Shown: one piece after another, positions 51,638-62,662 of the stretch | Layout of the letters: each line of letters opens with the position of its first letter | Numbering within the stretch: the first letter of the stretch is position 1 | From: Acinetobacter higginsii | Lineage (GTDB): Bacteria > Pseudomonadota > Gammaproteobacteria > Pseudomonadales > Moraxellaceae | Length of the DNA: 64,000 nt | Direction of reading: 5' to 3' | Assembly (NCBI RefSeq): GCF_000369525.1 | Contig: NZ_KB850072.1 | Span: 990,760-1,054,759, forward strand | Translations under genes and position numbers: made by a program | The notes under the pieces: generated by a model | Seen by the model: only the letters and a program-made list of their open reading frames with translations | What the model was told of the DNA's origin: nothing | Database searches by the model: none

Positions 51638-52366
51638 ATGTCAGCTTCTAAAAATCCACGTTATGCACGAATTTTGCTAAAGCTTTCGGGTGAAGCTTTA
51701 GCTGGTAATAAAGATATGGGTATTGATGCCCAAGTATTAGATCAAATGTCACTTTCAATCGCTCACTTGGTTGGTTTAGGTGTTCAGGTTGGTATTGTTG
51801 TTGGTGGTGGTAATTTATACCGTGGTAGCCAATTACAGAAAGACGGCTTGGTTGGTCGTGTTACTGGTGACCAGATGGGCATGTTGGCAACTGTGATGAA
51901 CGGTTTGGCACTTCGCGATGCATTGGTACGCCGCAATATCAAAACACGTCTTATGTCAGCATTGTCGATTGGTACCGTGGTGGAACCATATTCAAGCCGT
52001 GATGCGATTCGTCATTTAAGCCAAAATGAAGTATGCGTATTTGTTGCTGGTACAGGTAATCCATTCTTTACTACGGATACTGCTGCGTGCTTGCGCGGTA
52101 TCGAGATTGAAGCAAACTTGATCTTGAAAGCAACTAAGGTTGATGGTGTTTATAACAAAGATCCAAGTAAATACGATGATGCGGTTAAATATGATCATCT
52201 AACTTTTGATCAGGTTCTTGATGAGAAGCTTGGTGTAATGGATCTTACGGCAATTTGTTTATGCCGTGACCATAATGTGCCATTGCAAGTTTTTGATATG
52301 AACAAATCTGGTGCATTGCTTTCTGTTGTAATGGGCGAAAAAGAGGGTACTCACGTAACGAACTAA
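51638..52366 (+). CDS. pyrH: UMP kinase
   Basis: A 242-residue bacterial-type UMP kinase of the amino-acid kinase fold. It has [24 protein letters not shown] and [19 protein letters not shown]. It converts UMP to UDP. The common upstream neighbours rpsB and tsf are absent; rimO is there instead. It is followed by frr after 76 bases. Confidence 0.95.
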   Translation: MSASKNPRYARILLKLSGEALAGNKDMGIDAQVLDQMSLSIAHLVGLGVQVGIVVGGGNLYRGSQLQKDGLVGRVTGDQMGMLATVMNGLALRDALVRRNIKTRLMSALSIGTVVEPYSSRDAIRHLSQNEVCVFVAGTGNPFFTTDTAACLRGIEIEANLILKATKVDGVYNKDPSKYDDAVKYDHLTFDQVLDEKLGVMDLTAICLCRDHNVPLQVFDMNKSGALLSVVMGEKEGTHVTN

Positions 52367-52442
52367 TGTACGTGAGCTATAAAGCTCTTTATACTAATGT
52401 CTAAATATTTTGTAATACCTATGAATAAGTAAGGAAGATCAT

Positions 52443-52997
52443 ATGATTAACGATCTCAAACAAGATGGCGAACAGCGTATGCAGAAGTCGCTTGACTCGT
52501 TAGAGTTAGGCTTTGCTAAAGTTCGTACAGGTCGTGCGCACCCATCTATTTTAAATGGTGTGATGGTTTCTTACTATGGCTCTGATGTTCCATTGAATCA
52601 AGTGGCAAACGTTGGGCTTGAGGATTCGCGTACACTATTGGTACAACCATTTGAACGTTCGATGGTTGCTGCGATTGATAAAGCGATTCGTGAAGCAGGT
52701 TTAGGATTGAACCCAATTACTGCTGACGCAATCCGTGTACCAATGGCTGCGTTAACTGAAGAAACTCGTCGTGACATGCAAAAAGTTGCGCGTAGCGAAG
52801 CTGAAAATGCCAAAGTTGCGATTCGTAATATTCGTCGTGATGTGTTAGGTGATATCAAAGCATTGTTGAAAGAAAAAGAAATTTCTGAAGATGATGATCG
52901 CCGTGCGTCAGATGAGATTCAGAAAATGACTGATAAATATGTTGCAGAGGTTGATAAGCGTCTTGCAGCGAAAGAAGCAGAATTGATGAAGGTCTAA
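52443..52997 (+). CDS. frr: Ribosome recycling factor
   Basis: A 184-residue protein with [20 protein letters not shown] and the C-terminal [20 protein letters not shown]. It splits post-termination ribosomes with EF-G. The pyrH-frr-uppS order is conserved. AAGGAAG precedes the ATG. Confidence 0.96.
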   Translation: MINDLKQDGEQRMQKSLDSLELGFAKVRTGRAHPSILNGVMVSYYGSDVPLNQVANVGLEDSRTLLVQPFERSMVAAIDKAIREAGLGLNPITADAIRVPMAALTEETRRDMQKVARSEAENAKVAIRNIRRDVLGDIKALLKEKEISEDDDRRASDEIQKMTDKYVAEVDKRLAAKEAELMKV

Positions 52998-53004
52998 TAT
53001 TATT

Positions 53005-53754
53005 ATGACCTTGCAAGAAGAACCGCTTCTTCCTCAACATGTTGCCATCATTATGGATGGCAACAATCGTTTTGCCAAAAAAAAGCAAATGCAAAAAGGT
53101 GATGGGCATCGTGAAGGCAAAAATGTCTTGGATCCTATTGTTGAACATTGCAAAAAAGAAGGTGTTCGTGCATTAACAGTTTTTGCATTTTCAAGCGAAA
53201 ACTGGAATCGACCACAGTACGAAGTTGATTTGTTAATGAAGTTGTTAGAAGAAACAATTCATGAGCAATTACCGCGTATGGAAAGGTTCAATATTGCGCT
53301 ACGCTTCATTGGAGACCGTTCTCGGTTGTCAAATGAGTTGCGTGATTTAATGCAATATGCAGAGCAGAAAACCGCAGCTTTTGATTCAATGACGCTTACC
53401 ATTGCCATTAGTTATGGTGGTATGTGGGATATGGCACATGCAGCAAAAGTGATTGCGCAAGAAGTACTTGCTGGAAAACTTCAAGCAGATCAGATAAATG
53501 TTGATTTATTTGATAAATATGTCAGTCTAAATGATCTTCCTGCTGTGGATTTGTTAATTCGTACAGGTGGAGATTACCGTTTATCTAACTTCTTATTGTG
53601 GCAAGCTGCGTATGCGGAGTTGTATTTTACTGATACCTTGTGGCCAGAATTTACCATAGAAGAGTTGGATCGCGCATTTCGTGTTTTTTCAGGACGTGAA
53701 AGACGCTTTGGTAAAACCTCAGAACAGATTCAACAAGCGAAAATAGAGAATTAA
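53005..53754 (+). CDS. uppS: Undecaprenyl diphosphate synthase
   Basis: A 249-residue cis-prenyltransferase making the C55 carrier for peptidoglycan and O-antigen. Motifs are HVAIIMDGNNRFAKKK, FAFSSENWNRP and LLIRTGGDYRLSNFLLWQ. The first motif reads DGNNRF where DGNGRW is common; the catalytic Asp, Asn and Arg remain. It begins 7 bases after frr and two bases before cdsA. Confidence 0.94.
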   Translation: MTLQEEPLLPQHVAIIMDGNNRFAKKKQMQKGDGHREGKNVLDPIVEHCKKEGVRALTVFAFSSENWNRPQYEVDLLMKLLEETIHEQLPRMERFNIALRFIGDRSRLSNELRDLMQYAEQKTAAFDSMTLTIAISYGGMWDMAHAAKVIAQEVLAGKLQADQINVDLFDKYVSLNDLPAVDLLIRTGGDYRLSNFLLWQAAYAELYFTDTLWPEFTIEELDRAFRVFSGRERRFGKTSEQIQQAKIEN

Positions 53755-53756
53755 TA

Positions 53757-54581
53757 ATGTTAGAGCGGATTATTACCGCATTGGTGTTAGTTGCTGTTGT
53801 TTTAAGTTGCATGTTTGCAACGCAATCACATTATCCAATGTTTGTGCTTATGATTTTAGCCGCGGGGGTTGCAGGTTATGAGTGGTTTAAGCTTATGCCT
53901 AGAACTACAACGCCTGTGTCAAAACCTAAGGCTTGGGTATATGGGGGATGTGTTGCACTAATATCAACACTGGCATTATTTTTTGATGATGTAGCACTTT
54001 TACTTTGGGCTGCATCCATTCTCACTTGGTTGGGTAGTATCTATTGGGTTAAGAATTTCCCACAATCTGATAGTTGGTACAATGTATCATTACATATTGT
54101 TGGATTTATTCTTATTTCTGCTGCAGTGACCGCCCTTTATGGTGTGTGGCATAGTTCACCGTGGTGGCTGATGTATTTGTTCCTTTTGGTATGGGGAGCG
54201 GATAGTGGTGCCTACTTTGTTGGGCGTAAATTCGGTAAGAAAAAACTTGCACCCTTTGTGAGCCCAAACAAATCTGTGGAAGGTTTGTATGGTGGTATTG
54301 CAACAACCATTATCATTATGTTGGTTGTACAGTATTTCTATCTAAATTTAAGTGTTATACAACTGATCTTATTCTTGGTCCTTTCAATTATTACCGTGTT
54401 TGCTTCGGTGTTGGGTGACTTATTTGAATCTATGATTAAGCGTCGTGCGGGAATTAAGGATTCAGGTCGTGTTCTTCCAGGGCATGGTGGTGTATTGGAT
54501 CGTATCGATTCTTTACTTGCCGCCGCACCGATTTTTGCGACAGGTATGTATATATTAAAACTTATTGGTGTAGATCTTTAA
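53757..54581 (+). CDS. cdsA: Phosphatidate cytidylyltransferase
   Basis: A 274-residue inner-membrane enzyme with about eight hydrophobic segments, making CDP-diacylglycerol for phospholipid synthesis. The signature at the C-terminus is SVLGDLFESMIKRRAGIKDS followed by LPGHGGVLDRIDSL. It directly abuts dxr. Confidence 0.94.
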   Translation: MLERIITALVLVAVVLSCMFATQSHYPMFVLMILAAGVAGYEWFKLMPRTTTPVSKPKAWVYGGCVALISTLALFFDDVALLLWAASILTWLGSIYWVKNFPQSDSWYNVSLHIVGFILISAAVTALYGVWHSSPWWLMYLFLLVWGADSGAYFVGRKFGKKKLAPFVSPNKSVEGLYGGIATTIIIMLVVQYFYLNLSVIQLILFLVLSIITVFASVLGDLFESMIKRRAGIKDSGRVLPGHGGVLDRIDSLLAAAPIFATGMYILKLIGVDL

Positions 54582-55778
54582 ATGACTCAAGCTGTTTGTA
54601 TATTGGGTGTTACGGGTTCAATTGGACAAAGTACTTTAAAAGTATTGGAACAACACCCAGATCAATACACTGTATTTGCAGTCTCTGCATATAGTCGTTT
54701 AGATGAACTTTTAGAAATTTGTAAAAAATATCATCCGAAAATTGTTGTTGTGCCAAATGAGAAAGTATTGGAGTTGCAACAACGTTTCAATCAAGAAAAT
54801 CTAAAACAGATTGAAATTTTAACTGATGAAGCAGGCTTGATCACAATCGCTGAACATGCTGATGTTGATATAGTGATGGCAGCGATTGTCGGTGCTGCTG
54901 GTCTGCTGCCAACACTTGCTGCAGTAAAAGCAGGTAAGCGTGTTCTACTCGCGAATAAAGAATCATTGGTAATGTCTGGCGACATTATGATGCAGGCGGC
55001 AAAAGAGAATAATGCGCTATTATTGCCTGTAGACTCTGAGCACAATGCAATTTTCCAGTCTTTACCACATAATTATCTAAATGCAGAAAGAACGGGTCAG
55101 CCACAATTAGGTGTCTCGCAAATTTTATTGACTGCATCTGGTGGTCCTTTCCTGAATCACACCTTAGAGCAATTAAAAGACGTAACGCCGCAACAAGCAT
55201 GTAAGCATCCGAACTGGTCTATGGGGCAAAAAATCTCCGTAGATTCTGCAACTTTAATGAATAAAGGCTTAGAATTGATCGAAGCTTGTCATTTGTTTTC
55301 AATATCAGAACATTTTGTTACAGTTGTTGTTCATCCACAAAGTATTATTCACTCCATGGTGCAATATGTGGATGGATCAACTTTGGCACAAATGGGTAAT
55401 CCTGATATGTGCACACCGATTGCACATGCATTGGCGTGGCCAAAACGTTTGGCAACACACGTTCCTGCATTAAATTTATTTGAGACAGCTCAATTAAATT
55501 TTCAATCACCTGATCTTGTTAAATTTCCAGCATTGGATTTAGCACGTCAAGCGATGCGCGCAGGCGGTTTAGCACCAACGATTTTAAATGCCGCAAATGA
55601 AATTGCAGTTGCAGCATTTTTGCAACAAAGAATTAGATTTACTCAGATTGCTGAAGTAGTCGAAAATACTTTGCAAACTGTACAAAATGCTAAAGCAGAA
55701 AACATAGACATCATTTTACAGACTGATATGATCGCAAGACGAATTGCAGAAAAGTATATTGTGGGTATAGGAGGCTAA
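54582..55778 (+). CDS. dxr: 1-deoxy-D-xylulose 5-phosphate reductoisomerase
   Basis: A 398-residue NADPH enzyme of the MEP isoprenoid pathway. It has ILGVTGSIGQSTLKVLEQHP, LLANKESLVMSG, PVDSEHNAIFQSL and the active loop ASGGPF. It begins on the base after the cdsA stop. With ispF at 44 kb and uppS here, three isoprenoid steps are encoded in the window. Confidence 0.96.
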   Translation: MTQAVCILGVTGSIGQSTLKVLEQHPDQYTVFAVSAYSRLDELLEICKKYHPKIVVVPNEKVLELQQRFNQENLKQIEILTDEAGLITIAEHADVDIVMAAIVGAAGLLPTLAAVKAGKRVLLANKESLVMSGDIMMQAAKENNALLLPVDSEHNAIFQSLPHNYLNAERTGQPQLGVSQILLTASGGPFLNHTLEQLKDVTPQQACKHPNWSMGQKISVDSATLMNKGLELIEACHLFSISEHFVTVVVHPQSIIHSMVQYVDGSTLAQMGNPDMCTPIAHALAWPKRLATHVPALNLFETAQLNFQSPDLVKFPALDLARQAMRAGGLAPTILNAANEIAVAAFLQQRIRFTQIAEVVENTLQTVQNAKAENIDIILQTDMIARRIAEKYIVGIGG

Positions 55779-55783
55779 ATCGT

Positions 55784-57139
55784 ATGAATGCACTATTTAT
55801 GATTGTTGCAGCGATTTTATTGCTTGGTCCTCTGATCGCAATTCACGAATTTGGTCATTATTGGGTCGCGCGCAAACTGGGTGTTAAGGTTCTGGTCTAT
55901 TCCATTGGTTTTGGCCCAACTTTGTTGAAATGGCAATCTAAAAAATCAGGCATCCAATATCAACTTTCAGCATTACCACTTGGTGGTTATGTCAAAATGC
56001 TGGATGAGCGTGAAGGGAATGTTGCTGAACAAGATTTACCTTATGCGTTTAACCGTCAATCTCCGTGGAAACGGATTGCGATTGTTGCTGCTGGCCCGTT
56101 AATTAATCTGATTTTTGCAGTATTCCTGTTTTGGATTTTATTCTTGCCAGCGCAAGAACAGCTGAATACCCGTATTGGTAAAGTCATACCAAATACGCCT
56201 GCGGCACAAGTTGATCTCCATGTAGGCGATAAAGTGTTGATGGTTGATGGTCAGACAACATCGACATGGGAAAAGTTGAATTATGCTTTGGTCAACCGTG
56301 TAGGTGAAACTGGGCAGGTTTCAATCATTGTTGATCGTGCTGGAACCGAGAAGCAATTTAGTTTACCGATTAAAGAATTTTTGAAAGATCAGAGCCAATC
56401 GCCATTAGATGTACTTGGCTTCTTACCTTATCGCCCTGTAATCCCTGCAACAGTCAAAGAACTGAGTGCGGATGGCGCGGCAATCCGTCAAGGAATGAAG
56501 GTTGGAGATCAGATTGTTGCAATTGATAATGTTGCAATGAAAGATTGGTTTGATGTGGTTGATGTGGTTCAAAAATCACCAGAAAAGCTTTTGAATATTG
56601 ATGTACTACGTCAAGGTCAATTGGTCCATCTACAAGTGATGCCTCAAGGGCAACGCGATAATATGGGTAATACGACTGGGATGCTCGGCGTGAAAAGTGA
56701 TGCTGGCAAAATCACGATTCCAAATGATTATAAGCAAACTATTCAATATTCGCCTGTTGAAGCGCTTGTGGTAGCTTTTGAAAAGACAACACAACTTTCA
56801 GGCATGATTTTCAACTCCATCATTAAAATGGTGCGAGGCTTAATTGGTTTAGATAATTTATCTGGTCCAATCACAATTGCCAAAGTTGCTGGTCAAAGTG
56901 CGGAAATGGGGTGGCAAACCTTTATTTCATTCATGGCTTTGATGAGTGTAAGTTTGGGGATTCTAAACTTATTGCCGATTCCTATGTTGGATGGTGGTCA
57001 TTTAGTTTATTACTTTATCGAAGCAATTCGTGGTAAACCTGTTTCTGAACAAATACAGATGTTTGGTCTAAAAGTTGGTATGGTACTGCTCGGTAGCATG
57101 ATGCTTTTGGCTTTATTTAACGACTTCATGCGTTTATAA
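55784..57139 (+). CDS. rseP: Site-2 metalloprotease RseP
   Basis: A 451-residue inner-membrane zinc protease. The zinc motif is HEFGH at about residue 22, with the distal MLDGGHLVYY near 405. Two PDZ domains lie between (about 115-300). It completes intramembrane cleavage of anti-sigma-E factors and clears signal peptides. It sits between dxr and bamA in the conserved envelope cluster. Confidence 0.94.
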   Translation: MNALFMIVAAILLLGPLIAIHEFGHYWVARKLGVKVLVYSIGFGPTLLKWQSKKSGIQYQLSALPLGGYVKMLDEREGNVAEQDLPYAFNRQSPWKRIAIVAAGPLINLIFAVFLFWILFLPAQEQLNTRIGKVIPNTPAAQVDLHVGDKVLMVDGQTTSTWEKLNYALVNRVGETGQVSIIVDRAGTEKQFSLPIKEFLKDQSQSPLDVLGFLPYRPVIPATVKELSADGAAIRQGMKVGDQIVAIDNVAMKDWFDVVDVVQKSPEKLLNIDVLRQGQLVHLQVMPQGQRDNMGNTTGMLGVKSDAGKITIPNDYKQTIQYSPVEALVVAFEKTTQLSGMIFNSIIKMVRGLIGLDNLSGPITIAKVAGQSAEMGWQTFISFMALMSVSLGILNLLPIPMLDGGHLVYYFIEAIRGKPVSEQIQMFGLKVGMVLLGSMMLLALFNDFMRL

Positions 57140-57173
57140 CAACGCAAATGGAATTTAACTTACTGGAAAATAT

Positions 57174-59717
57174 ATGGGCATGCGTCACACACATTTATTA
57201 ATGCCTTTGGCACTGGTTAGTGCGATGGCAGTGGTACAACAAGCATACGCAGCAGATGAGTTTCTTGCACGAGATATACGAATTGATGGCTTAGTGCGTT
57301 TAACACCTGCAAGTATCTATTCTATGTTACCAATAAATAGTGGCGATAGAGTAAGTGATCCAATGATTGCTGAGTCAATCCGCACTTTATATGCCTCAGG
57401 TTTATTTGACGATATTAAAACTTATAAAGAAAATGATGTTTTAGTTTTTAAAGTTGTCGAACGTCCAGTTATTTCTAAATTGGAATTTAAAGGCAATAAA
57501 CTTATTCCGAAAGAAGCTTTAGAACAAGGCTTAAAGAAGATGGGTATTGCTGAAGGTGAAGTGTTTAAGAAGTCTGCATTGCAGACCATTGAAACTGAGC
57601 TTGAGCAACAATATACCCAGCAAGGTCGTTATGATGCGGATGTAACGGTTGAAACTGTTGCACGTCCAAATAACCGTGTTGAATTAAAGCTTAACTTTAA
57701 TGAAGGTACTGCAGCTAAAGTATTTGATATTAATATTATTGGGAATACTGTCTTTAGTGATAGTGATATCAAGCAAGCTTTTGCAGTCAAAGAAAGTGGT
57801 TGGGCATCGATTGTTACGCGTAACGACCGTTATGCACGTGAGAAAATGGCGGCTAGTTTAGAAGCTTTACGTGCACTCTATTTAAACAAAGGTTATATCA
57901 ACTTTAATATCATCAATTCGCAATTGAATATTAGTGAAGATAAAAAGCACATCTTCATTGAAGTTTCAGTAGATGAAGGTAGTCAGTTTAAATTTGGTGA
58001 AACGAAATTCTTAGGTGATGCACTTTATAAACCGGAAGAGTTACAAGCGCTAAAATTATATAAAGATGGCGAAACATATTCACAAGAAAGAGTAAATGCG
58101 GTTAAACAGCTGTTATTGCGTAAGTATGGTAATGCTGGCTATTACTATGCTGAAGTGAATGTCGTACCTGATATTAATAACCAAACAGGTATTGTTGGTT
58201 TAAATTACTACATCAATCCTGGTCAACAAGTAACAGTACGTCGTATTAACTTCACAGGTAACAGTAAAACTGCGGATGAAGTATTGCGTCGTGAAATGCG
58301 CCAAATGGAAGGTGCATTGGCAAGTAATGAGAAAATTGACTTATCTAAAGTGCGTTTAGAGCGTACAGGTTTCTTTAAAACTGTTGATGTGAAACCTGTT
58401 CGTGTTCCGAACTCTACAGACGAAGTTGACTTAAATGTCAATGTTGAAGAGCAACATTCTGGTACTACTACGCTTGCAGTAGGTTACTCTCAGAATGGTG
58501 GTGTAACTTTCCAAGCTGGTTTAAGTCAAACCAACTTTATGGGTACAGGTAATCGTGTTGCGGTCGATTTGTCACGTTCTGAAACACAAGATTACTATAA
58601 CTTAAGCGTAACTGACCCGTATTTCACCATTGATGGTGTCAGCCGTGGTTATAACGTTTATTACCGTAAAACCAAGCTGAATAAAGACTATAACGTTAAC
58701 AACTACGTCACCGATAGTATTGGTGGTAGTGTAAGTTTCGGTTATCCAATCGATGAAAACCAAAGCTTAAGTGCCTCTTTAGGTATTGATCAAACTAAAG
58801 TACGTACTGGTCCGAGCGTTTCGACCTATATCCGTGATTATTTATTAGCGAATGGTGGTAAAGAGACTGGACGTTCTGGGGATTATTGTAGAGTTGATCG
58901 TGTACCAATTATGGGGCCAGATCCGAATGATCCGTCAAAACAGATTATTACTGATTATGAACCGTGTCCATCAGATCAAATTTATAATTATGGCAATCAA
59001 TTTGAAGGCACCTTCCTTACCTATAACCTAAATTTGGGCTGGTCATATAACACCTTAAACCGACCAATCTTCCCAACTTCAGGTATGTCTCATCGTGTCG
59101 GTTTAGAAATTGGTTTACCAGGCAGTGATGTTGATTATCAAAAAATGACTTATGATGCGCAAGCGTTTAAATCGCTCTGGGGCGGATTTGTACTTCGTGG
59201 TTATGGTAAATTAGGTTATGGTAACGATCTGCCATTCTATAAAAACTTCTATGCAGGCGGTTATGGTTCTGTGCGTGGTTACGATAATAGCTCGTTAGGT
59301 CCTAAATACCCAAGTGTAATTTTCCAAGAAACTAAGCAAAATGACCTTGATCCAGAAGAAGTTGGCGGTAATGCTTTAGTTCAATTTGGTACAGAACTTG
59401 CGCTTCCTTTACCATTTAAAGGGGATTGGACGCGTCAAGTTCGCCCAGTTCTTTTTGCTGAAGGTGCTCAAGTCTTTGATACACAATGTGATGTGCCAAG
59501 AGGTAATGTCACGATTGATGGTAAAGAAGTTGATATCAAACAATATTGCAAAGATAACAATAAGTTAGATTTTGGCAATATGCGCTATAGTGTTGGTGTT
59601 GGTTTCACATGGATTACCATGATTGGTCCACTGTCACTCAGTTATGCATTCCCACTGAATGATAAAAAAGGCGATGATACAAAATCTATCCAATTCGAAA
59701 TCGGTCGTACCTTCTAA
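57174..59717 (+). CDS. bamA: Outer membrane protein assembly factor BamA
   Basis: An 847-residue exported protein. A signal peptide ends at QQAYA. Five POTRA domains fill about 30-430 (for example RDIRIDGLVRLTPASIYSML). A C-terminal beta-barrel follows, with the conserved GSVRGYDNSSLGP loop and a terminal phenylalanine (FEIGRTF). It is the core of the BAM complex inserting outer-membrane proteins. The barrel has Cys-containing loops (near 575 and 790) that may form disulfides. Confidence 0.95.
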   Translation: MGMRHTHLLMPLALVSAMAVVQQAYAADEFLARDIRIDGLVRLTPASIYSMLPINSGDRVSDPMIAESIRTLYASGLFDDIKTYKENDVLVFKVVERPVISKLEFKGNKLIPKEALEQGLKKMGIAEGEVFKKSALQTIETELEQQYTQQGRYDADVTVETVARPNNRVELKLNFNEGTAAKVFDINIIGNTVFSDSDIKQAFAVKESGWASIVTRNDRYAREKMAASLEALRALYLNKGYINFNIINSQLNISEDKKHIFIEVSVDEGSQFKFGETKFLGDALYKPEELQALKLYKDGETYSQERVNAVKQLLLRKYGNAGYYYAEVNVVPDINNQTGIVGLNYYINPGQQVTVRRINFTGNSKTADEVLRREMRQMEGALASNEKIDLSKVRLERTGFFKTVDVKPVRVPNSTDEVDLNVNVEEQHSGTTTLAVGYSQNGGVTFQAGLSQTNFMGTGNRVAVDLSRSETQDYYNLSVTDPYFTIDGVSRGYNVYYRKTKLNKDYNVNNYVTDSIGGSVSFGYPIDENQSLSASLGIDQTKVRTGPSVSTYIRDYLLANGGKETGRSGDYCRVDRVPIMGPDPNDPSKQIITDYEPCPSDQIYNYGNQFEGTFLTYNLNLGWSYNTLNRPIFPTSGMSHRVGLEIGLPGSDVDYQKMTYDAQAFKSLWGGFVLRGYGKLGYGNDLPFYKNFYAGGYGSVRGYDNSSLGPKYPSVIFQETKQNDLDPEEVGGNALVQFGTELALPLPFKGDWTRQVRPVLFAEGAQVFDTQCDVPRGNVTIDGKEVDIKQYCKDNNKLDFGNMRYSVGVGFTWITMIGPLSLSYAFPLNDKKGDDTKSIQFEIGRTF

Positions 59718-59761
59718 GGTCGACCTCGTTTAGCGCTGTAATATATATAAAGGATGTCATA

Positions 59762-60262
59762 ATGAAAACATTAACAATGCTCATGTTAGGTTTGGGATTT
59801 ACGGTTTCTGCGTCTGTAAATGCTGCAGGACTTGGTGTGGTTGATTTAGCGAAAGTTGTTGAAAGCAGTACTTATCTAAAACAACAAAATGCGAGCCTCA
59901 CCCAGTCAGTTAAACCAACTTCGACTCGATTGGAGCAATTGGGTAAAGAATTAGAATCTTTGCAGCAAAAAGCACAGACTGATGGTCAAAAAATGAATCA
60001 GGCTGATATTCAGAAACTTACTGCTCAATATCAGGCAAAGTTAAGTGAATTTAATTCGACTCAACAGGGCTTACAGACTAAAGTTCAGTCAAGCTTACAG
60101 GCGATGAATACAACTTTTGAGTCACGTGTGAAGCAAGCTGCTGAACAATTGCGTAAAGAAAGTAATTTAGACTTTATTTTAAATAAAAATTCTACGATTG
60201 CCTCTGACGCACAGTATGATTTAACTGATAAAATGATCCAAAAGGTCAATGCTATTAAATAA
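59762..60262 (+). CDS. skp: Periplasmic chaperone Skp/OmpH family
   Basis: A 166-residue periplasmic protein with a signal peptide ending VNAAG. A long helical coiled-coil rich in Gln and Lys covers about 45-120. It should hold unfolded outer-membrane proteins for BamA, its upstream neighbour. AAAGGATG precedes the ATG. Confidence 0.9.
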   Translation: MKTLTMLMLGLGFTVSASVNAAGLGVVDLAKVVESSTYLKQQNASLTQSVKPTSTRLEQLGKELESLQQKAQTDGQKMNQADIQKLTAQYQAKLSEFNSTQQGLQTKVQSSLQAMNTTFESRVKQAAEQLRKESNLDFILNKNSTIASDAQYDLTDKMIQKVNAIK

Positions 60263-60265
60263 TCA

Positions 60266-61336
60266 ATGAATAGACGTACTTATCGTTTAGAAGAAGTTGC
60301 TCACCTTGTCAAAGGTGAGCATTTTGGTGAGAAGAATTTCCAAATTTCTAATTTGGCAAGTTTAGAACACGCAGAAAAACAGCATATTTGCTTTGTAAAT
60401 GGTGAAAAATATTTGGCGGCAGCTGAAGCAAGTCACGCTGGTGTATATATTGTTACCGCAGCACTTAAACAGCAGCTTGTAAACAAACAAAATTTTATTG
60501 TTGTTGATAATCCTTATTTGGCATTTGCCACACTTACACATTTATTTGAAAAAAAGATAACTCAATGCGGTATCGAGAGTACTGCTCGAATTCATCCATC
60601 TGCAATTATCGCTGATGATGCCTATATAGGGCACTATGTTGTGATCGGTGAAAACTGTGTCGTGGGTAATAATACCATTATTCAAGCTCACGCTTTTCTT
60701 GATGATGAAGTCGAAGTTGGTAAAGATTGCTTTATTGATGCGCATGTTACCATAACAGGTGCTGCAAAATTAAAAGACCGTGTTCGTATTCATGCCAATA
60801 CGGTCATCGGCACTGAAGGTTTTGGTTTTGCTCCTTATCAAGGGAAGTGGCATCGCATCGCTCAACTTGGTTCAGTGCGTATTGGAAATGATGTTCGTAT
60901 TGGTTCAAATTGTAGTATTGATCGTGGTGCACTCGATGACACAATTTTAGAAGATGGTGTCATTATTGATAACCTTGTGCAAATTGCTCACAATGTTCAA
61001 ATTGGAGAGAATACTGCGATTGCCGCGAATTGCGGAATTGCAGGAAGCGCGAAAATTGGCAAAAACTGTATCATGGGCGGTGCTTCAGGTGTGGTTGGAC
61101 ACCTTGAAATTACAGATAACGTGACACTTACAGCAATGTCAATGGTCACAAAAAATATTTCTGAAGCTGGAACATATTCTTCTGGCATGGGACTTTTTGA
61201 AAATAGTCACTGGAAAAAGACGATTGTGCGCTTAAGACAATTAGCAGATGTGCCATTGACCCAAATCGCCAAAAGGCTTGATCATATGCAAGCTCAATTA
61301 GAGTCCCTTGAATCAACCCTTAAGTTACGTAAATAA
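60266..61336 (+). CDS. lpxD: UDP-3-O-acylglucosamine N-acyltransferase
   Basis: A 356-residue left-handed beta-helix enzyme of lipid A synthesis. The N-terminal uridine-binding domain has [15 protein letters not shown]. Hexapeptide repeats run from about 105 to 300, including the catalytic-histidine region [13 protein letters not shown]-terminal helix follows. It begins three bases after skp. Confidence 0.95.
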   Translation: MNRRTYRLEEVAHLVKGEHFGEKNFQISNLASLEHAEKQHICFVNGEKYLAAAEASHAGVYIVTAALKQQLVNKQNFIVVDNPYLAFATLTHLFEKKITQCGIESTARIHPSAIIADDAYIGHYVVIGENCVVGNNTIIQAHAFLDDEVEVGKDCFIDAHVTITGAAKLKDRVRIHANTVIGTEGFGFAPYQGKWHRIAQLGSVRIGNDVRIGSNCSIDRGALDDTILEDGVIIDNLVQIAHNVQIGENTAIAANCGIAGSAKIGKNCIMGGASGVVGHLEITDNVTLTAMSMVTKNISEAGTYSSGMGLFENSHWKKTIVRLRQLADVPLTQIAKRLDHMQAQLESLESTLKLRK

Positions 61337-61342
61337 TTTATT

Positions 61343-61828
61343 ATGACTGAGCCTACATTACCAGCATTCACAATGCCTGAATTACCTATGGATATTCTTA
61401 CCATTCGTGAATATTTACCGCATCGTTATCCTTTTTTACTTGTTGATCGTGTTACTGAAGTAACTGAGAATAGTATTGTCGGTTATAAAAACGTCTCGAT
61501 TAACGAAGAGTTTTTGCAAGGGCATTTCCCAACTTACCCAATTATGCCAGGCGTGCTGATTATTGAAGCTTTGGCACAAGTCTCTGGTATATTAGGTTTT
61601 GTACTTACAAATCAAAAGCCGAAAGCAGGTTCATTGTTCCTGTTTGCGGGTGCTGAAAAAATCAGGTTTAAAAAACAAGTTGTTGCAGGTGACCAGCTTA
61701 TCTTAAAATCTGAACTTGTGATGCAAAAACGCGGTATTTACAAGTACAATTGTACCGCTAGTGTCGATGGTAAGGTTGCCGCGACAGCAGAGATTATTAT
61801 TTCCCACCAGAAAATAGAGCAGACATGA
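61343..61828 (+). CDS. fabZ: 3-hydroxyacyl-ACP dehydratase FabZ
   Basis: A 161-residue hot-dog enzyme of fatty acid synthesis. It has [16 protein letters not shown] and the active-site stretch [20 protein letters not shown], with the catalytic His and Glu. It overlaps the lpxA start by four bases. Confidence 0.96.
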   Translation: MTEPTLPAFTMPELPMDILTIREYLPHRYPFLLVDRVTEVTENSIVGYKNVSINEEFLQGHFPTYPIMPGVLIIEALAQVSGILGFVLTNQKPKAGSLFLFAGAEKIRFKKQVVAGDQLILKSELVMQKRGIYKYNCTASVDGKVAATAEIIISHQKIEQT

Positions 61829-62613
61829 GTAGTCAAAATTTAATACATCCTACAGCAATTATTGACCCGTCTGCAGAAATCGCTTCTGATGTACAAATTG
61901 GTCCATATTGTATTGTAGGTCCAAATGTAAGTATTGACTCTGGTACAAAATTACATTCACATGTTGTTATTGGTGGTTTTACCAGAATTGGTAAAAATAA
62001 CGATATTTTCCAATTCTCAAGCATTGGGGAAATTTGCCAAGATCTGAAATATCAAGGCGAAGAAACATGGTTAGAGATAGGTGATCATAATTCGATTCGT
62101 GAACATTGTACTTTGCATAGAGGTACAGTTCAGGATCATAGCTTGACTAAGATTGGTAGCCATAACCTATTAATGGTGAATACACATATTGCGCATGACT
62201 GTGTCATTGGCAATCATAATATTTTTGCCAATAATGTGGGTATTGCTGGGCATGTTCATGTTGGTGATCATGTGATTGTTGGCGGTAATGCTGGCATTCA
62301 TCAATTCTGTAAGATTGACTCTTATAGCATGATCGGCGGTGCTGCTTTAATTCTTAAAGATGTACCTGCTTATATCATGGCTTCTGGTAATCCAGCACGT
62401 GCCTTTGGTATGAATATCGAAGGAATGCGTCGTAAGGGCTGGTCTAGAGATACCATTCAAGGTTTAAGAGAAGCCTATAAGCTGATCTATAAATCAGGTT
62501 TAACGACAGAGCAGGCAATTGAAAAGATTCGTAATGAAATTCTAGTTAAAACGCCTGAAGCACAGTTGTTTATTGATTCGTTAGAGCAATCAACACGCGG
62601 TATTGTGCGTTAA
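61825..62613 (+). CDS. lpxA: UDP-N-acetylglucosamine acyltransferase
   Basis: A 262-residue left-handed beta-helix enzyme for the first step of lipid A synthesis. It has hexapeptide repeats from the N-terminus, the catalytic-histidine region [14 protein letters not shown], and a helical C-terminus. It is the last gene of the envelope cluster. The usual next gene lpxB is absent; alkR follows on the other strand. Confidence 0.96.
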   Translation: MSSQNLIHPTAIIDPSAEIASDVQIGPYCIVGPNVSIDSGTKLHSHVVIGGFTRIGKNNDIFQFSSIGEICQDLKYQGEETWLEIGDHNSIREHCTLHRGTVQDHSLTKIGSHNLLMVNTHIAHDCVIGNHNIFANNVGIAGHVHVGDHVIVGGNAGIHQFCKIDSYSMIGGAALILKDVPAYIMASGNPARAFGMNIEGMRRKGWSRDTIQGLREAYKLIYKSGLTTEQAIEKIRNEILVKTPEAQLFIDSLEQSTRGIVR

Positions 62614-62629
62614 TCACTGAGCAGAAAAG

Positions 62630-62656
62630 AAAAAAGACACCGCGGTGTCTTTTTTT
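62630..62656. terminator. Bidirectional terminator between lpxA and alkR
   Basis: A-run, GACAC, loop CGCG, GTGTC, T-run: a compact symmetric intrinsic terminator between convergent genes. Confidence 0.9.
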
Positions 62657-62662
62657 ATAACT

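Noticed and set aside
53044..53110. Divergent DGNNRF motif as a sign of inactive UppS
   Set aside because: The catalytic Asp, Asn and Arg are retained and the rest of the enzyme is normal.
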